Origin: Methylobacterium sp. Leaf108
Lineage (GTDB): Bacteria; Pseudomonadota; Alphaproteobacteria; Rhizobiales; Beijerinckiaceae
Length of the DNA: 64,000 nt
Direction: 5' to 3'
Assembly (NCBI RefSeq): GCF_001423265.1
Contig: NZ_LMND01000030.1
Span: 272,996-336,995, forward strand
Part shown: in pieces, positions 13,132 through 22,300 of the stretch
Numbering within the stretch: the stretch's first letter is position 1
Layout of the letters: the number at the start of each line of letters is the position of its first letter
The notes under the pieces: generated by a model
What the model was told of the DNA's origin: nothing
Database searches by the model: none
Seen by the model: only the letters and a program-made list of their open reading frames with translations
Program-made: the position numbers and the translations under genes

Positions 13132-14037
13132 CTATTCGGCGGCGATGCGGCGAGGCGCGAGGTCCGTGATCTCGGCGGCCACCGCGACGACCATGCCCCG
13201 CAGTTGCCAGACGAGGTCGGAGAACCGGCCGGTCACCGCCAGCGACGCCTCGTTCATGTAGAGGCCCCGGTTGATCTCGATCTGGAGGGCATGACGGCCG
13301 ATGCCGGGCTCGCCGTAGTGCTCGGTGATGAAACCGCCGGCATAGGGCTTGTTGCGAAGGACCTTGAAGCCGCAGGCGCGCAGGTGGTGCTCCACCAGCC
13401 CCGTGAGCAGGGGCGAGCAACTCGTGCCGAAGCGGTCGCCCAGCACGATGTCGGCCCGGCCGGCCTCCTCCCGCCCGAGGCTCGACGAGGGCATCGAGTG
13501 GCAATCGATCAGGATGGCATGGCCGAACTGCCGCGCGGTGCGCTGGATCAGGCCGCGCAGGGTGCGGTGATAGGGCTTGTAGAGGCCTTCGATGCGGGCG
13601 ATCGCCTCCTCCACGGGCAGGCGCCCGCGGTAGATCTCCTGCCCGTCCGCGACGACCCGCGGCACGGTCCCGAGCCCGCCGGCTACCCGCATCGACCGGG
13701 TGTTGGCGAACGGCGGCAGCCGGCCCTCGAACATGCGCGGGTCGAGCTCGTAGGGCTCGCGGTTCACGTCGAGATAGGCCCGCGGGAAGTGCGCGCGCAT
13801 CAGCGGCGCGCCGAGATCGATCACCGGTGCGAACAGGCGGTCCACATGCGCGTCCTCGGAGCGGCGAAGCGCCAGCGCGTCGAGGCGCGAGGCGGTCAGG
13901 AACGGACGGGGATAGACCGAGCCGGAGTGGGGCGTGTTGAAGACGAACGGGAGGGTATGCGTCCCCGGCTCGTCCACGACGAAGGGCGGGTCGAAGGCGA
14001 TCGCGGACGGGGTCTGGTTCGAAAAGGGCTCGGTCAT
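13132..14037 (-). CDS. N-formylglutamate amidohydrolase family protein
   Basis: 301 residues of the FGase family (HutG-like), zinc-dependent hydrolases that remove formyl or acyl groups from N-acyl amino acids. Family motifs are NTPHSGSVYP near the N-terminus, HFPRAYLDVNREPYELDPRMF, and LIDCHSMPSS, which carries the metal-binding Asp-Cys-His triplet. No hut histidine-degradation genes are adjacent, so the substrate cannot be called from context. The frame extends upstream to a GTG at 14097; I chose the ATG before TEPFSNQ because the extension is not conserved in character. Confidence 0.85.
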   Translation of the reverse strand: MTEPFSNQTPSAIAFDPPFVVDEPGTHTLPFVFNTPHSGSVYPRPFLTASRLDALALRRSEDAHVDRLFAPVIDLGAPLMRAHFPRAYLDVNREPYELDPRMFEGRLPPFANTRSMRVAGGLGTVPRVVADGQEIYRGRLPVEEAIARIEGLYKPYHRTLRGLIQRTARQFGHAILIDCHSMPSSSLGREEAGRADIVLGDRFGTSCSPLLTGLVEHHLRACGFKVLRNKPYAGGFITEHYGEPGIGRHALQIEINRGLYMNEASLAVTGRFSDLVWQLRGMVVAVAAEITDLAPRRIAAE

Positions 14038-14247
14038 CGCGCTGTCGACGGGAGAACGCACGCCCTCACTTTGCTGGCTCCCACCGTCACTGTCCACTCA
14101 AGATCGTCGCGTGCGAGATGCAGGGCCCGCGCCGTCTCAGGATGTGCCCCGTCGCACCGGCCGTGGCGCGGATCTCAACACCTTGTTTACCAAGTCGACG
14201 CTTTATGGGAGGAACACACCGATTCGAAGGGTATGGGACGCCGCGCA

Positions 14248-14604
14248 ATGAAGATTCTTCTGGCGGAAGACGACAACGACATGCGCCGCTTTCTCGCCAA
14301 GGCGTTGCAGAACGCCGGCTACGAGGTGCTGTCCTTCGACAACGGCCTGTCGGCCTACAACCGTCTGCGCGAAGAACCGTTCGAGCTGCTTCTGACCGAC
14401 ATCGTGATGCCGGAGATGGACGGGATCGAACTGGCGCGTCGCGCCACCGAGCTCGACCCCGACATCAAGGTGATGTTCATCACCGGTTTTGCCGCGGTGG
14501 CTCTCAATCCGGATTCGAAGGCTCCCAAGGACGCCAAAGTCCTCTCGAAGCCGTTCCACCTGCGCGACTTGGTCAACGAGGTCGAGAAGCTGCTCGCCGC
14601 CTGA
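14248..14604 (+). CDS. cpdR: Single-domain response regulator CpdR
   Basis: 118-residue stand-alone receiver, the same length as Caulobacter CpdR. Acidic pocket EDD at residues 7-9, phosphoacceptor Asp51 in LLLTDIVMPEMDG, Lys101 in VLSKPF, and the family C-terminus HLRDLVNEVEKLL. In Caulobacter, unphosphorylated CpdR primes ClpXP for degrading CtrA and other cell-cycle proteins; phosphorylation by CckA-ChpT blocks this. The ATG follows a GGGAGGAA sequence about 34 bp upstream, with no good site nearer. It stands alone, divergent from the amidohydrolase gene. Confidence 0.92.
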   Translation: MKILLAEDDNDMRRFLAKALQNAGYEVLSFDNGLSAYNRLREEPFELLLTDIVMPEMDGIELARRATELDPDIKVMFITGFAAVALNPDSKAPKDAKVLSKPFHLRDLVNEVEKLLAA

Positions 14605-14750
14605 CGCGGCACGCCCCGTTCGCGAGAAGCGCCCGATGACGGCTTTCGCCGACATCGGGCCTGACGCGGGCGACTTCGTTCGACCCTCCGGATCATGGCC
14701 AGGCGCTCCCGTCCACGTCGCTTCCGGCTTCGCCGCCAGTACCGGCGCCG

Positions 14751-15356
14751 TTAGAAAGCAGTGCGGCTGCGGATGGCGGCCGAGAGCGTCCCCTCGTCGA
14801 GATAATCGAGTTCTCCCCCCACGGGGACGCCATGGGCGAGCCGCGTCGTCGTCAAGCCGAGATGGGACAGCGACTGGGTGACGTAATGAGCGGTGGTCTG
14901 GCCGTCGACGGTGGCGTTCAGGGCCAGGATGATCTCCTTCACCGCCGGATCGCTCGCCCGCTCCACCAGACTCTGAAGGTTGAGGTGCTCGGGCCGCACC
15001 CCGTCGAGCGCGGACAGCACGCCGCCGAGTACGTGGTAGCGTGCGCTCACCGCCCCCGACCGCTCCAGCGCCCATAGATCCGAGACGTCCTCCACCACCA
15101 CCAGGGTCGCGGGGTCGCGGTTCGCGTCCGCGCAGACGGTGCAGGGATCGCAGGTATCGACGTTGCCGCAGTTGCCGCACACGACGATGCGCTCGACGGC
15201 CACGCGCATGGCCTCGGACAGCGGCCCGAGCAACGTGTCCCGCTTCTTGATCAACGTCAGCGCGGCGCGCCTCGCCGAACGGGGGCCGAGTCCCGGTAGC
15301 CGTGCGAGGAGTTGGATGAGGCGCTCGATCTCGGGACCGGCGACGGCTTGGCGCAT
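14751..15356 (-). CDS. recR: Recombination mediator protein RecR
   Basis: Works with RecF/RecO to load RecA on gapped DNA. 201 residues. A helix-hairpin-helix segment ([14 protein letters not shown]) opens the protein; the zinc finger [16 protein letters not shown] is at about residues 57-72, followed by a Toprim domain with [18 protein letters not shown] seven bases before the ATG supports this start over the longer frame to 15437. In many bacteria recR follows dnaX-ebfC directly; here about 4 kb with a kinase gene and pckA separate them. Confidence 0.95.
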   Translation of the reverse strand: MRQAVAGPEIERLIQLLARLPGLGPRSARRAALTLIKKRDTLLGPLSEAMRVAVERIVVCGNCGNVDTCDPCTVCADANRDPATLVVVEDVSDLWALERSGAVSARYHVLGGVLSALDGVRPEHLNLQSLVERASDPAVKEIILALNATVDGQTTAHYVTQSLSHLGLTTTRLAHGVPVGGELDYLDEGTLSAAIRSRTAF

Positions 15357-15688
15357 GGGACTTCCGTGTTGGGATGATGAAGGGCCGCAGCCCTCGACAT
15401 AGGGCATCCGGCGGCGGTCTGCCGCTTCGTTCGGCATCCCGAGGGCGATCGATCGGCGTTGAACCGGGCGGCTGACAATCCTCGGCAGACGTCTCCCGTC
15501 CTCCTCCCGGATCGGTTGACGACCCTTCTTTGCGGTTTATGCCAGACAGGACCAAGCGACGACGCGGTGAACCTGCGCGCGGCGGACCTGACCGACCGCG
15601 CGGACGCATCGTCGATACGGATCGCGGCGCCACGGCGGTGCCACGACCCTCCGGACAGCGGCGCGATCAGGGGCTCGAGGAGAGACAC
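15357..15688 (+). other. recR-pckA divergent region
   Basis: 332 bp. A candidate pckA promoter is TTGACG (15516-15521) with TATGCC (15538-15543) at 16-bp spacing, which would give a leader of about 140 nt. No conserved RNA element recognised. Confidence 0.35.
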
Positions 15689-17323
15689 GTGAACGACATC
15701 GGTGACATCGACGCGGGCCCCTTCAACAGGGACCACGGGGCCGAGGCGATCGGCCTGCGCAACCTGAAGGCCGTGCACTGGAACCTGGAGGCACCGCGGC
15801 TCTACGAGGAATCCCTTGCCCGCGGCGAGTCCAAGCTCGCTCGTGGAGGCGCCCTCGTGGCCACCACCGGCAGCCATACAGGCCGCTCGCCCAAGGACAA
15901 GTTCGTGGTGCGTGACGCCGGCACCGAAAACGAGGTCTGGTGGGAGAACAACGGCGCCATCACGCCCGAGCAGTTCGACACGCTGCTGTCCGACTTCCTG
16001 GCCCACGCCGAGGGTCGCGAACTCTTCGCGCAGGATCTCTACGGCGGCGCCGACCCGGCCCACCGGGTCCAGGCCCGGGTGTTCACCGAACTCGCCTGGC
16101 ACTCCCTGTTCATTCGCAACCTGCTGATCCGGCCCGAGCGGGACGCGCTGGCCTCCTTCGTGCCCGACCTCACCATCATCGACCTGCCGAGCTTCGAGGC
16201 CCAGCCGCACCGCCACGGCTGCCGGTCGAAGACGGTGATCGCCATGGATCTCACGCGCCGGATCGTCCTCATCGGCGGCAGCGCCTATGCCGGCGAGATG
16301 AAGAAATCGGTCTTCACCTACCTCAACTACGTGCTGCCCGAGGCCGGGGTGATGCCGATGCATTGCTCGGCCAACGCCGGCCTCGACGCGACCGGCGATT
16401 CAGCCCTGTTCTTCGGCCTGTCGGGCACCGGCAAGACCACCCTCTCCAACGATTCCTCGCGCCAGCTCCTGGGCGACGACGAGCACGGCTGGGCCGGGGA
16501 CGGGATCTTCAATTTCGAGGGCGGCTGCTACGCCAAGACAATCCGCCTCTCGCGCAACGCCGAGCCCGAGATCTACGCCACCACCGAGCGGTTCGGGACG
16601 GTGATGGAGAACGTGGTGATCGATCCCGAGACCCGGGTACCGGACTTCGACGACGCCTCGCTCACCGAGAACACGCGCTGCGCCTACCCGCTCGACTTCA
16701 TCGCCAATGCCAGCGCCACCGGGCGGGCGGGGCACCCCAAGAACATCGTCATGCTGACCTGCGACGCCTTCGGGGTGATGCCGCCCATCGCCAGGCTCAC
16801 CGGGGCCGAGGCGATGTACCACTTTCTGTCTGGCTACACCGCCAAGGTAGCGGGCACCGAGCGCGGCCTGACCGCGCCGGAGGCGACCTTCTCCACCTGC
16901 TTCGGCGCACCCTTCATGCCGCGCCACCCGAGCACCTACGGCAACCTGCTGCGCGACCTCATCGCCCGGCACGAGGTCGACTGCTGGCTCGTCAACACAG
17001 GCTGGACGGGCGGCGGCGTCGGCACCGGCCGGCGCATGCCGATCCGCGTGACGCGGCGCCTGCTGAGCGCGGCCCTCGACGGGTCGTTGGCCAAGGTCCC
17101 GTTCCGCAAGGACCCCTATTTCGGGTTCGCGGTGCCGACCGCCGTGTCGGGCGTCGAGACGCATGTGCTCTCGCCTGTGGACACCTGGAACAACAAGGCC
17201 GCCTTCGCCGAGACCGCGACCCGCCTCGTCGGCATGTTCCGGGAGAACTTCAAGCGGTTCGAGGCGCATGTGGACGCCGACGTCCGCGCGGCCGAGCCGG
17301 TGCCGCGGGTGATCGCGGCCTGA
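15689..17323 (+). CDS. pckA: Phosphoenolpyruvate carboxykinase (ATP)
   Basis: Converts oxaloacetate plus ATP to phosphoenolpyruvate and CO2, the first step of gluconeogenesis and a C4/C3 node. 544 residues. The kinase-1a P-loop [11 protein letters not shown], kinase-2 segment with NFEGGCYAK, and substrate motif [13 protein letters not shown] are present. The GTG start is preceded at 8 bases by GAGGAGA; the longer frame to 15530 lacks family similarity. It is convergent with the sensor kinase gene, with a 26-bp gap. Confidence 0.96.
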   Translation: MNDIGDIDAGPFNRDHGAEAIGLRNLKAVHWNLEAPRLYEESLARGESKLARGGALVATTGSHTGRSPKDKFVVRDAGTENEVWWENNGAITPEQFDTLLSDFLAHAEGRELFAQDLYGGADPAHRVQARVFTELAWHSLFIRNLLIRPERDALASFVPDLTIIDLPSFEAQPHRHGCRSKTVIAMDLTRRIVLIGGSAYAGEMKKSVFTYLNYVLPEAGVMPMHCSANAGLDATGDSALFFGLSGTGKTTLSNDSSRQLLGDDEHGWAGDGIFNFEGGCYAKTIRLSRNAEPEIYATTERFGTVMENVVIDPETRVPDFDDASLTENTRCAYPLDFIANASATGRAGHPKNIVMLTCDAFGVMPPIARLTGAEAMYHFLSGYTAKVAGTERGLTAPEATFSTCFGAPFMPRHPSTYGNLLRDLIARHEVDCWLVNTGWTGGGVGTGRRMPIRVTRRLLSAALDGSLAKVPFRKDPYFGFAVPTAVSGVETHVLSPVDTWNNKAAFAETATRLVGMFRENFKRFEAHVDADVRAAEPVPRVIAA

Positions 17324-17349
17324 ACGGCCGGTGGGCGGCTGGATTTCGA

Positions 17350-19260
17350 TCAGGCCGCCCGGTCCATGATGGCCTGCCGCACCTTGGTCGCCAGTTGCTC
17401 GAGGGTGTAGGGCTTGCCCAGCAGCCGCACGTCCGCATCGACGATGCCGTTGTGGACGATGGCGTTTCGCGAATAGCCCGACGTGTAGAGGACCCGCAGA
17501 TCGGGACGCTTGCGCCGGGCCGCTTCCGCCAACCGGCGACCGTCGAGATCGGGCATGACCACGTCGGTGAACAGCAGCGACACGGTCGGATGGCTGTCGA
17601 GCAACGTCAGGGCGCCGGCCGCGCAATAGGCGTGGATCACCGTGTAGTTGAGGTCGCGCAGGGCCTCGACGGCGACGCGCCGCACATCGTCCTCGTCCTC
17701 CACCACCAGGATGATCTCCTGCGGCGAGCCCGCGGGCAGGGGCGCCGCGGCGTTGGCCATCGGATCCGGACCGTCGCGGTCGAGCCCGACGAGCCGCGGC
17801 AGATAGATCTTCACCGTCGTGCCGTAGCCGGCCTCCGAGTAGATCTTCAGGTGCCCGCCCGATTGCTTGACGAAGCCGTAGACCTGGCTGAGCCCGAGCC
17901 CGGTCCCGCGCCCCACCGCCTTGGTCGTGAAGAACGGATCGACGGCGCGGTCCGCCACCTCGGGGTCCATGCCCGAGCCGTCGTCCGTCACCGCGATGAG
18001 GACGTACTGTCCGGGCGCCACATCGGTGTGGCTTTGGGCATAGGCCTCGTCGAGGTGGGCGTTGGCGGTCTCGATGGTCAGCCGCCCGCCCTCGGGCATG
18101 GCATCGCGGGCGTTGACCGTGAGGTTGACGATCGCGCTCTCCAATTGGCTGGCATCTGCCATCGTCTGCCAGAGGCCGCCGGCGAGCACCGTCTCGATGT
18201 GGATGGTCTCGCCGAGGCTGCCCCGCACCAGTTCGGCCAGGGTCGCGATCAGGCGGTTGCAGGCTAGCGGCTCGGGTTGGAGCGGCTGGCGGCGGGCAAA
18301 GGCCAGGAGACGGCGCGTCAGGGTCGCGGCCCGTTCCGCCCCCTCCAGGGCGTGATCGATGTAGCGCTCGATCCGGATCTCACCGCCTTCGACCCGGCGC
18401 CGCATCAGGCACAGGTTGCCGATCACGATGGCGAGCATGTTGTTGAAGTCGTGGGCCATGCCACCGGTGAGCTGCCCCAGCGCCTCCATCTTCTGCGCTT
18501 GCCGCAACTGCTCTTCGAGCACGTCGCGCCTGGCGGCGGTGGAAACGAGGGCGCGGTTGGCCTGCGCGAGGGCAGCCTGAGCCTGGGCCATGCTCCGTTG
18601 CCGGCGCCGGGCCTCCGACAGGACGAAAGCGCCCAGCAGGACGACGAGGACGATGGCGGCGGCCACCGTCGCTTGTAGCCAGGCGGCGGCGGAACCCGCA
18701 GTCCTCTGCCGGTCGACGGCGATCTGGTCGTTGGCGGCATACAGGCGATCGCTCGAGGAACGGATCTCGTCCATCACCGCCTTGCCGCGGTCGGTCCGCA
18801 CCAGGTCGAGGGCGTCGCCGATCCGACCGTCGGCGTACAGCCCCACCGACTCCCTCAGTTCTGCGAGCTTGGCGTCCGCCAGCGCGGAGAGGCGCGCGAC
18901 GTCCGGACGCATCGGTGCATCGACGGCGCCCGAGATCGACGCGAGGCGCCGGCCGATGCCGCCGATCGCCTGCTCGTAGGGGGTCAGGTAGGCGGGGTTG
19001 CCCGTCAGGAGATACCCGCGCTGCCCGGTCTCGGCATCCTGGAGACCGGAGAACACATCGGTCAGATCACGCCTCAGATCGATGACCCGTCGCAGCTCGG
19101 CGGAGTTGCGGGCCTGCCCCGACACCAGGGCCGCGCTGGTGACGACGACGGCGACGAGCAACCCGAGGATGGCCACGACCGGAGCGACCCCACGCAGCCT
19201 CGATTCGTGGGGGACCGCCCCGATCGCTTCGACCGGGGGCAGCGTATCGTCGTGTGTCAT
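17350..19260 (-). CDS. CHASE3 hybrid sensor histidine kinase with C-terminal receiver
   Basis: 636 residues. TM1 at about 26-46, a periplasmic four-helix CHASE3 domain about 50-190, TM2 about 195-215, HisKA with the phosphoacceptor His270 in MAHDFNNML, HATPase_c with GTGLGLSQVYGFV, and a receiver domain from about 515 with Asp in LFTDVVMPDLDG. Such kinases usually act with a separate histidine phosphotransferase and output regulator; none is adjacent, so the pathway is unknown. It has no PAS domain, so sensing is likely by CHASE3 alone. It sits between ebfC and pckA as a single gene. The ribosome-binding site is weak. Confidence 0.92.
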   Translation of the reverse strand: MTHDDTLPPVEAIGAVPHESRLRGVAPVVAILGLLVAVVVTSAALVSGQARNSAELRRVIDLRRDLTDVFSGLQDAETGQRGYLLTGNPAYLTPYEQAIGGIGRRLASISGAVDAPMRPDVARLSALADAKLAELRESVGLYADGRIGDALDLVRTDRGKAVMDEIRSSSDRLYAANDQIAVDRQRTAGSAAAWLQATVAAAIVLVVLLGAFVLSEARRRQRSMAQAQAALAQANRALVSTAARRDVLEEQLRQAQKMEALGQLTGGMAHDFNNMLAIVIGNLCLMRRRVEGGEIRIERYIDHALEGAERAATLTRRLLAFARRQPLQPEPLACNRLIATLAELVRGSLGETIHIETVLAGGLWQTMADASQLESAIVNLTVNARDAMPEGGRLTIETANAHLDEAYAQSHTDVAPGQYVLIAVTDDGSGMDPEVADRAVDPFFTTKAVGRGTGLGLSQVYGFVKQSGGHLKIYSEAGYGTTVKIYLPRLVGLDRDGPDPMANAAAPLPAGSPQEIILVVEDEDDVRRVAVEALRDLNYTVIHAYCAAGALTLLDSHPTVSLLFTDVVMPDLDGRRLAEAARRKRPDLRVLYTSGYSRNAIVHNGIVDADVRLLGKPYTLEQLATKVRQAIMDRAA

Positions 19261-19433
19261 GACAGGGGTCTGGTGGCGCTGTGGTGAGCCACCGTTTCAC
19301 CCGGACGTCGCGACGGCAACATGCCGACGCCAACGGACGTCGATCTTCCGAAACTTTACAAATGATCGTGTGATCGGACCCACAGGTGCCGGCCCCGGCC
19401 TCGTCGGAGCAAGGGCCGGGGAGCCGACGCCGT

Positions 19434-19754
19434 TCAGAACAGCTTCATCCCCGGCGGGATCGGCAGGCCCTGGGTGAGTTCGGCCATGCGCTCCTGCATG
19501 GTCGCGTCCGCCTTGGCGCGGCCGTCGTTGAGGGCGGCCACGAGGAGGTCCTCCAGGATCTCGCGCTCGTCGGGCTTCATCAAATCCGGGTCGAGAGCCA
19601 CGGCCTTGAACGCGCCCTTGGCCGTCATGGTGACACGCACCGCCCCGCCGCCGGAGGCGCCGGAGACCTCGATACGGTCGAGCTCTTCCTGCAGCGATGC
19701 CATCTTCTCCTGCATGGCCTGAGCCTGCTTCATGATCCCCATGAGGTCGCGCAT
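19434..19754 (-). CDS. ebfC: YbaB/EbfC family nucleoid-associated protein
   Basis: 106 residues. N-terminal coiled helix (MKQAQAMQEKMASLQEEL), central beta-sheet with VTMTAKGAFKAVALDP and C-terminal helix, the complete YbaB fold that dimerises and binds DNA. It lies 71 bp after dnaX on the same strand and is presumably cotranscribed, the common dnaX-ebfC arrangement. A GC-rich inverted repeat just after the stop (about 19396-19424) could end the transcript. Confidence 0.93.
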   Translation of the reverse strand: MRDLMGIMKQAQAMQEKMASLQEELDRIEVSGASGGGAVRVTMTAKGAFKAVALDPDLMKPDEREILEDLLVAALNDGRAKADATMQERMAELTQGLPIPPGMKLF

Positions 19755-19825
19755 GTCTTGAATCCCGGCGTTGGTAACGGTGACGGTGACGGTGGAGCGG
19801 ATGTAGGTCGGGCCGATGTCGCGCG

Positions 19826-21649
19826 CTACGGCTCGTCGCCCTCGGTCTCGGCATCGCCGGAGGGAGCGGGCGCCACGGGCGCTTCGACGGCCTTGTCGCG
19901 GACGTCGACGATCTGGGCACCGGGAAAGCGCGACAGTACCTCGCGCACCAGCGGGTGTGCGGCGGCGTCCTGATGACGGGCTTCGAGAGCCACGCGGGTC
20001 CGGGCCTCGACCGTGGCCTCGCCCGCCTCCTTGGAAAGGGCGACGATCCAGCGCCGCCCGGTCCAGGTGTCGAGGGCGCGGGCCAGGTCGTTGGCGATGC
20101 TCTGGCGCCCGCCATCGGCGAGGCGGAATTCGATATGGCCCTCCTCGAACCGCACGAGGTGTACCGAGCGTTCGAGCGCCATCTTGAGGCCGATGTCACG
20201 CCGGGCCTCGGCCATGGCGATCACGTCCTCGAACCGGGTCAGGCGCGGCCCCTCGGGGGCGGTCGCACGCGCCACCGCCGGCATCGCAGCGGCTTCCGGT
20301 CGGGGCGTGGAGACCATGGCGACGTGGGCGGTGCGTGGTCCGCCGCCGCTCGCCAAAGCCAGCGGCGGCCTGCCGGGAGCCATTTCAGGTGCGGTCGGAT
20401 GTGGTGCCGGAGCGGCGTCGAGGGCGTCGGCCTTGAGCCTGCGCAGGGCCTCGTCGGGCGTGGGAAGGTCGGCGGCGTAGGTGAGGCGCACCAGCGCCAT
20501 CTCGGCGGCTGCGAGGGGGCGGACTGCGGCCTGGACCTCTGGGATCGCCTTGAGCAGGATCTGCCAGGTGCGCGACAGGACGCGGATCGAGAGGCGCCGG
20601 GCGAAATCGCCTCCGCGGACGCGTTCCGCCTCGCTCAGCGTCGGATCGGCGGCGGCGGCCTCGGGGACAAGCTTGAGGCGGGTGACCAGATGCGTGAAGC
20701 TTGCCAGGTCCGACATCACCACCGCCGGATCGGCACCGAACTCGTATTGCGAGCGCAGTTCGGAAAAACAGGCCGGGATGTCGCCGCGCATCGCCGCCTC
20801 GAACAGGTCGACGATGCGGCCGCGGTCGGCCAGCCCCAGCATGTCGCGCACGCTGGCGCTGCCCACGAGGCCGGCGCCATGGGCGATGGCCTGATCCAGC
20901 AGCGAGAGCGCATCGCGCACCGAGCCTTCCGCGGCCCTTGTGATGGCGGCGAGCGCCTCGGCCTCGGCCTCGACGCCCTCGGCGGCGCAGATCTTCGAGA
21001 GGTGGGCGGAGAGCACATCCGCCTCCACCCGGCGCAGGTCGAACCGCTGGCAGCGCGAGAGGATCGTCACCGGGACCTTCCGGATCTCGGTGGTCGCGAA
21101 GACGAACTTGGCGTGCGGCGGTGGCTCTTCCAGCGTCTTCAGGAACGCATTGAAGGCGTTCGTCGAGAGCATGTGCACTTCGTCGACGATGTAGACCTTA
21201 TAGCGGGCCGACACCGGCGAATAGCGGATGCCGTCGACGATGGCGCGGATGTCGTCGACGCCGGTGTGGGAGGCGGCGTCCATCTCCAGCACGTCCATGT
21301 GCCGGGATTCCATGATCGCCTGACAATGGCGACCGAGTTCCGGCATGTGGATCGTCGGGCCGGTGTCGGGATGGCCGTCGCGGACGTAGTTGAGGCCGCG
21401 GGCCAGGATGCGGGCGGTGGTGGTCTTGCCGACCCCGCGCACGCCGGTCAGCATCCAGGCCTGCGGGATACGGTTGGCGGAGAAGGCGTTGGCCAGGGTC
21501 CGCACCATGGCGCCCTGGCCGATCAGGTCGTCGAAATCCTTGGGCCGGTACTTGCGCGCCAGCACCCTGTAGGGCGCCGCAGCGGCAGATGGCGGTTCCA
21601 GGCCCGCAAGGCCCTGCGCGTCGCTCTGAGGACCGGAAGTCGCGTCCAT
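19826..21649 (-). CDS. dnaX: DNA polymerase III subunits gamma/tau
   Basis: Clamp-loader ATPase linking the polymerase cores. 607 residues. AAA+ domain with the P-loop GVRGVGKTTTAR, Walker B IVDEVHML and sensor segment FATTEIRKVPVTILSRCQ; domain III about 240-360; tau C-terminal region to the end. The zinc-ribbon cysteines of E. coli DnaX are mostly absent: this stretch reads GPTIHMPELGRHC, keeping one Cys, as I recall for other Rhizobiales. I saw no A6-type slippery heptamer, so a frameshifted gamma form is not evident. The ffs gene lies upstream on the same strand. Confidence 0.96.
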   Translation of the reverse strand: MDATSGPQSDAQGLAGLEPPSAAAAPYRVLARKYRPKDFDDLIGQGAMVRTLANAFSANRIPQAWMLTGVRGVGKTTTARILARGLNYVRDGHPDTGPTIHMPELGRHCQAIMESRHMDVLEMDAASHTGVDDIRAIVDGIRYSPVSARYKVYIVDEVHMLSTNAFNAFLKTLEEPPPHAKFVFATTEIRKVPVTILSRCQRFDLRRVEADVLSAHLSKICAAEGVEAEAEALAAITRAAEGSVRDALSLLDQAIAHGAGLVGSASVRDMLGLADRGRIVDLFEAAMRGDIPACFSELRSQYEFGADPAVVMSDLASFTHLVTRLKLVPEAAAADPTLSEAERVRGGDFARRLSIRVLSRTWQILLKAIPEVQAAVRPLAAAEMALVRLTYAADLPTPDEALRRLKADALDAAPAPHPTAPEMAPGRPPLALASGGGPRTAHVAMVSTPRPEAAAMPAVARATAPEGPRLTRFEDVIAMAEARRDIGLKMALERSVHLVRFEEGHIEFRLADGGRQSIANDLARALDTWTGRRWIVALSKEAGEATVEARTRVALEARHQDAAAHPLVREVLSRFPGAQIVDVRDKAVEAPVAPAPSGDAETEGDEP

Positions 21650-21723
21650 GCCGTCCTGATCACGCCGCCTTGATGATGGTTGCGCGTCCCCGATGGGGAG
21701 GCCCGACGCAGGACGGTGCCGAG

Positions 21724-21820
21724 GTGGGAGGCTGGACGAAGACCCGCTCGGTCTCGTTAGGGCTGCTTCCTTCCGGACCTGACCCGGTTGGCGAGTGAAA
21801 CGTCCCTCGCCAACCTCCCG
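21724..21820 (-). ncRNA. ffs: Signal recognition particle RNA (4.5S, small type)
   Basis: On the minus strand the apical domain reads GGTCAGGTCCGGAAGGAAGC (about 21765-21784), the near-invariant SRP helix 8 core that binds Ffh. The termini pair: CGGGAGGTTGG at the 5' side (21810-21820) with CCAGCCTCCC at the 3' side (21726-21735). A TATATAG sequence just upstream (about 21823-21830) can serve as the -10 element. The RNA is about 97 nt, without an Alu domain. Its position upstream of dnaX is a common bacterial arrangement. Ends are estimated to within a few bases. Confidence 0.95.
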
Positions 21821-21874
21821 AGCGCTATATGGCGGGCGCGCTTCGCGAACGCAAGCGCGCCGTCCGGCGTGGCG

Positions 21875-22138
21875 CTATTCGGCCTTGCGCTTGGTGATGG
21901 CGTAGGTCTTGGGGTCGAGTTCGATGTCGAACTGCTTGCCGTTGGCGTCGATGGCGTCGTCGATCTCGATCTCGTCGTCCTCGACCTCGATCTTCTTCCA
22001 CTTGGTGAAGCCTTCCTTCTTCAGGACGGCTTCGATCTTGGTCAGCTCCTCGGGGGTCGGCTCGCGGTCGGCGAAGGCGGCGCCGGTGAAGGCGAAGCCG
22101 AGGGCGGCGGCGAGAAGGCCGGTGGTCTTGATCGACAT
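21875..22138 (-). CDS. Small secreted PepSY-domain protein
   Basis: 87 residues: signal peptide (MSIKTTGLLAAALGFAFTGA, cleavage after AFA) and one PepSY repeat, including EELTKIEAVLKKEGFTKWK and FDIELDPKTYAI. PepSY domains are found in peptidase inhibitors and small periplasmic proteins; the ligand here is unknown. AAGGAG at the right distance fixes the ATG at 22138 rather than 22213. A GGAAC-N17-CGTT sequence upstream indicates control by the PhyR/EcfG general stress response. Confidence 0.85.
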   Translation of the reverse strand: MSIKTTGLLAAALGFAFTGAAFADREPTPEELTKIEAVLKKEGFTKWKKIEVEDDEIEIDDAIDANGKQFDIELDPKTYAITKRKAE

Positions 22139-22185
22139 GGAAAAAAGCTCCTTGAGGTCGAAACGTCGTCTCGTGACGCCCTGCG

Positions 22186-22211
22186 AACGATTGCCGCCCC
22201 AACCGGGTTCC
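22186..22211 (-). promoter_or_regulatory. EcfG-type general-stress promoter of the PepSY gene
   Basis: On the minus strand GGAAC (22211-22207) and CGTT (22189-22186) are exactly 17 bp apart, matching the GGAAC-N16/17-CGTT consensus of the PhyR/EcfG regulon described in Methylobacterium extorquens. The start would be near 22180, giving a leader of about 40 nt that contains the AAGGAG site. Spacing, orientation and leader length all fit. Confidence 0.65.
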
Positions 22212-22300
22212 ACGCCAGCTTCCGGCGCGATGCACGCCGGAGTTGTCTCCGCCGGAGCTGCGCCTTAGGCTGGAACCCGGGGCACCGGCTCGGAGGAACC

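Noticed and set aside
19826..21649. Programmed frameshift producing gamma in dnaX
   Set aside because: No A-rich slippery heptamer was visible in the expected region.
21788..22300. Upstream extension of the comM frame
   Set aside because: It crosses the SRP RNA gene and the PepSY gene, and the true ATG has a GGAGG site.
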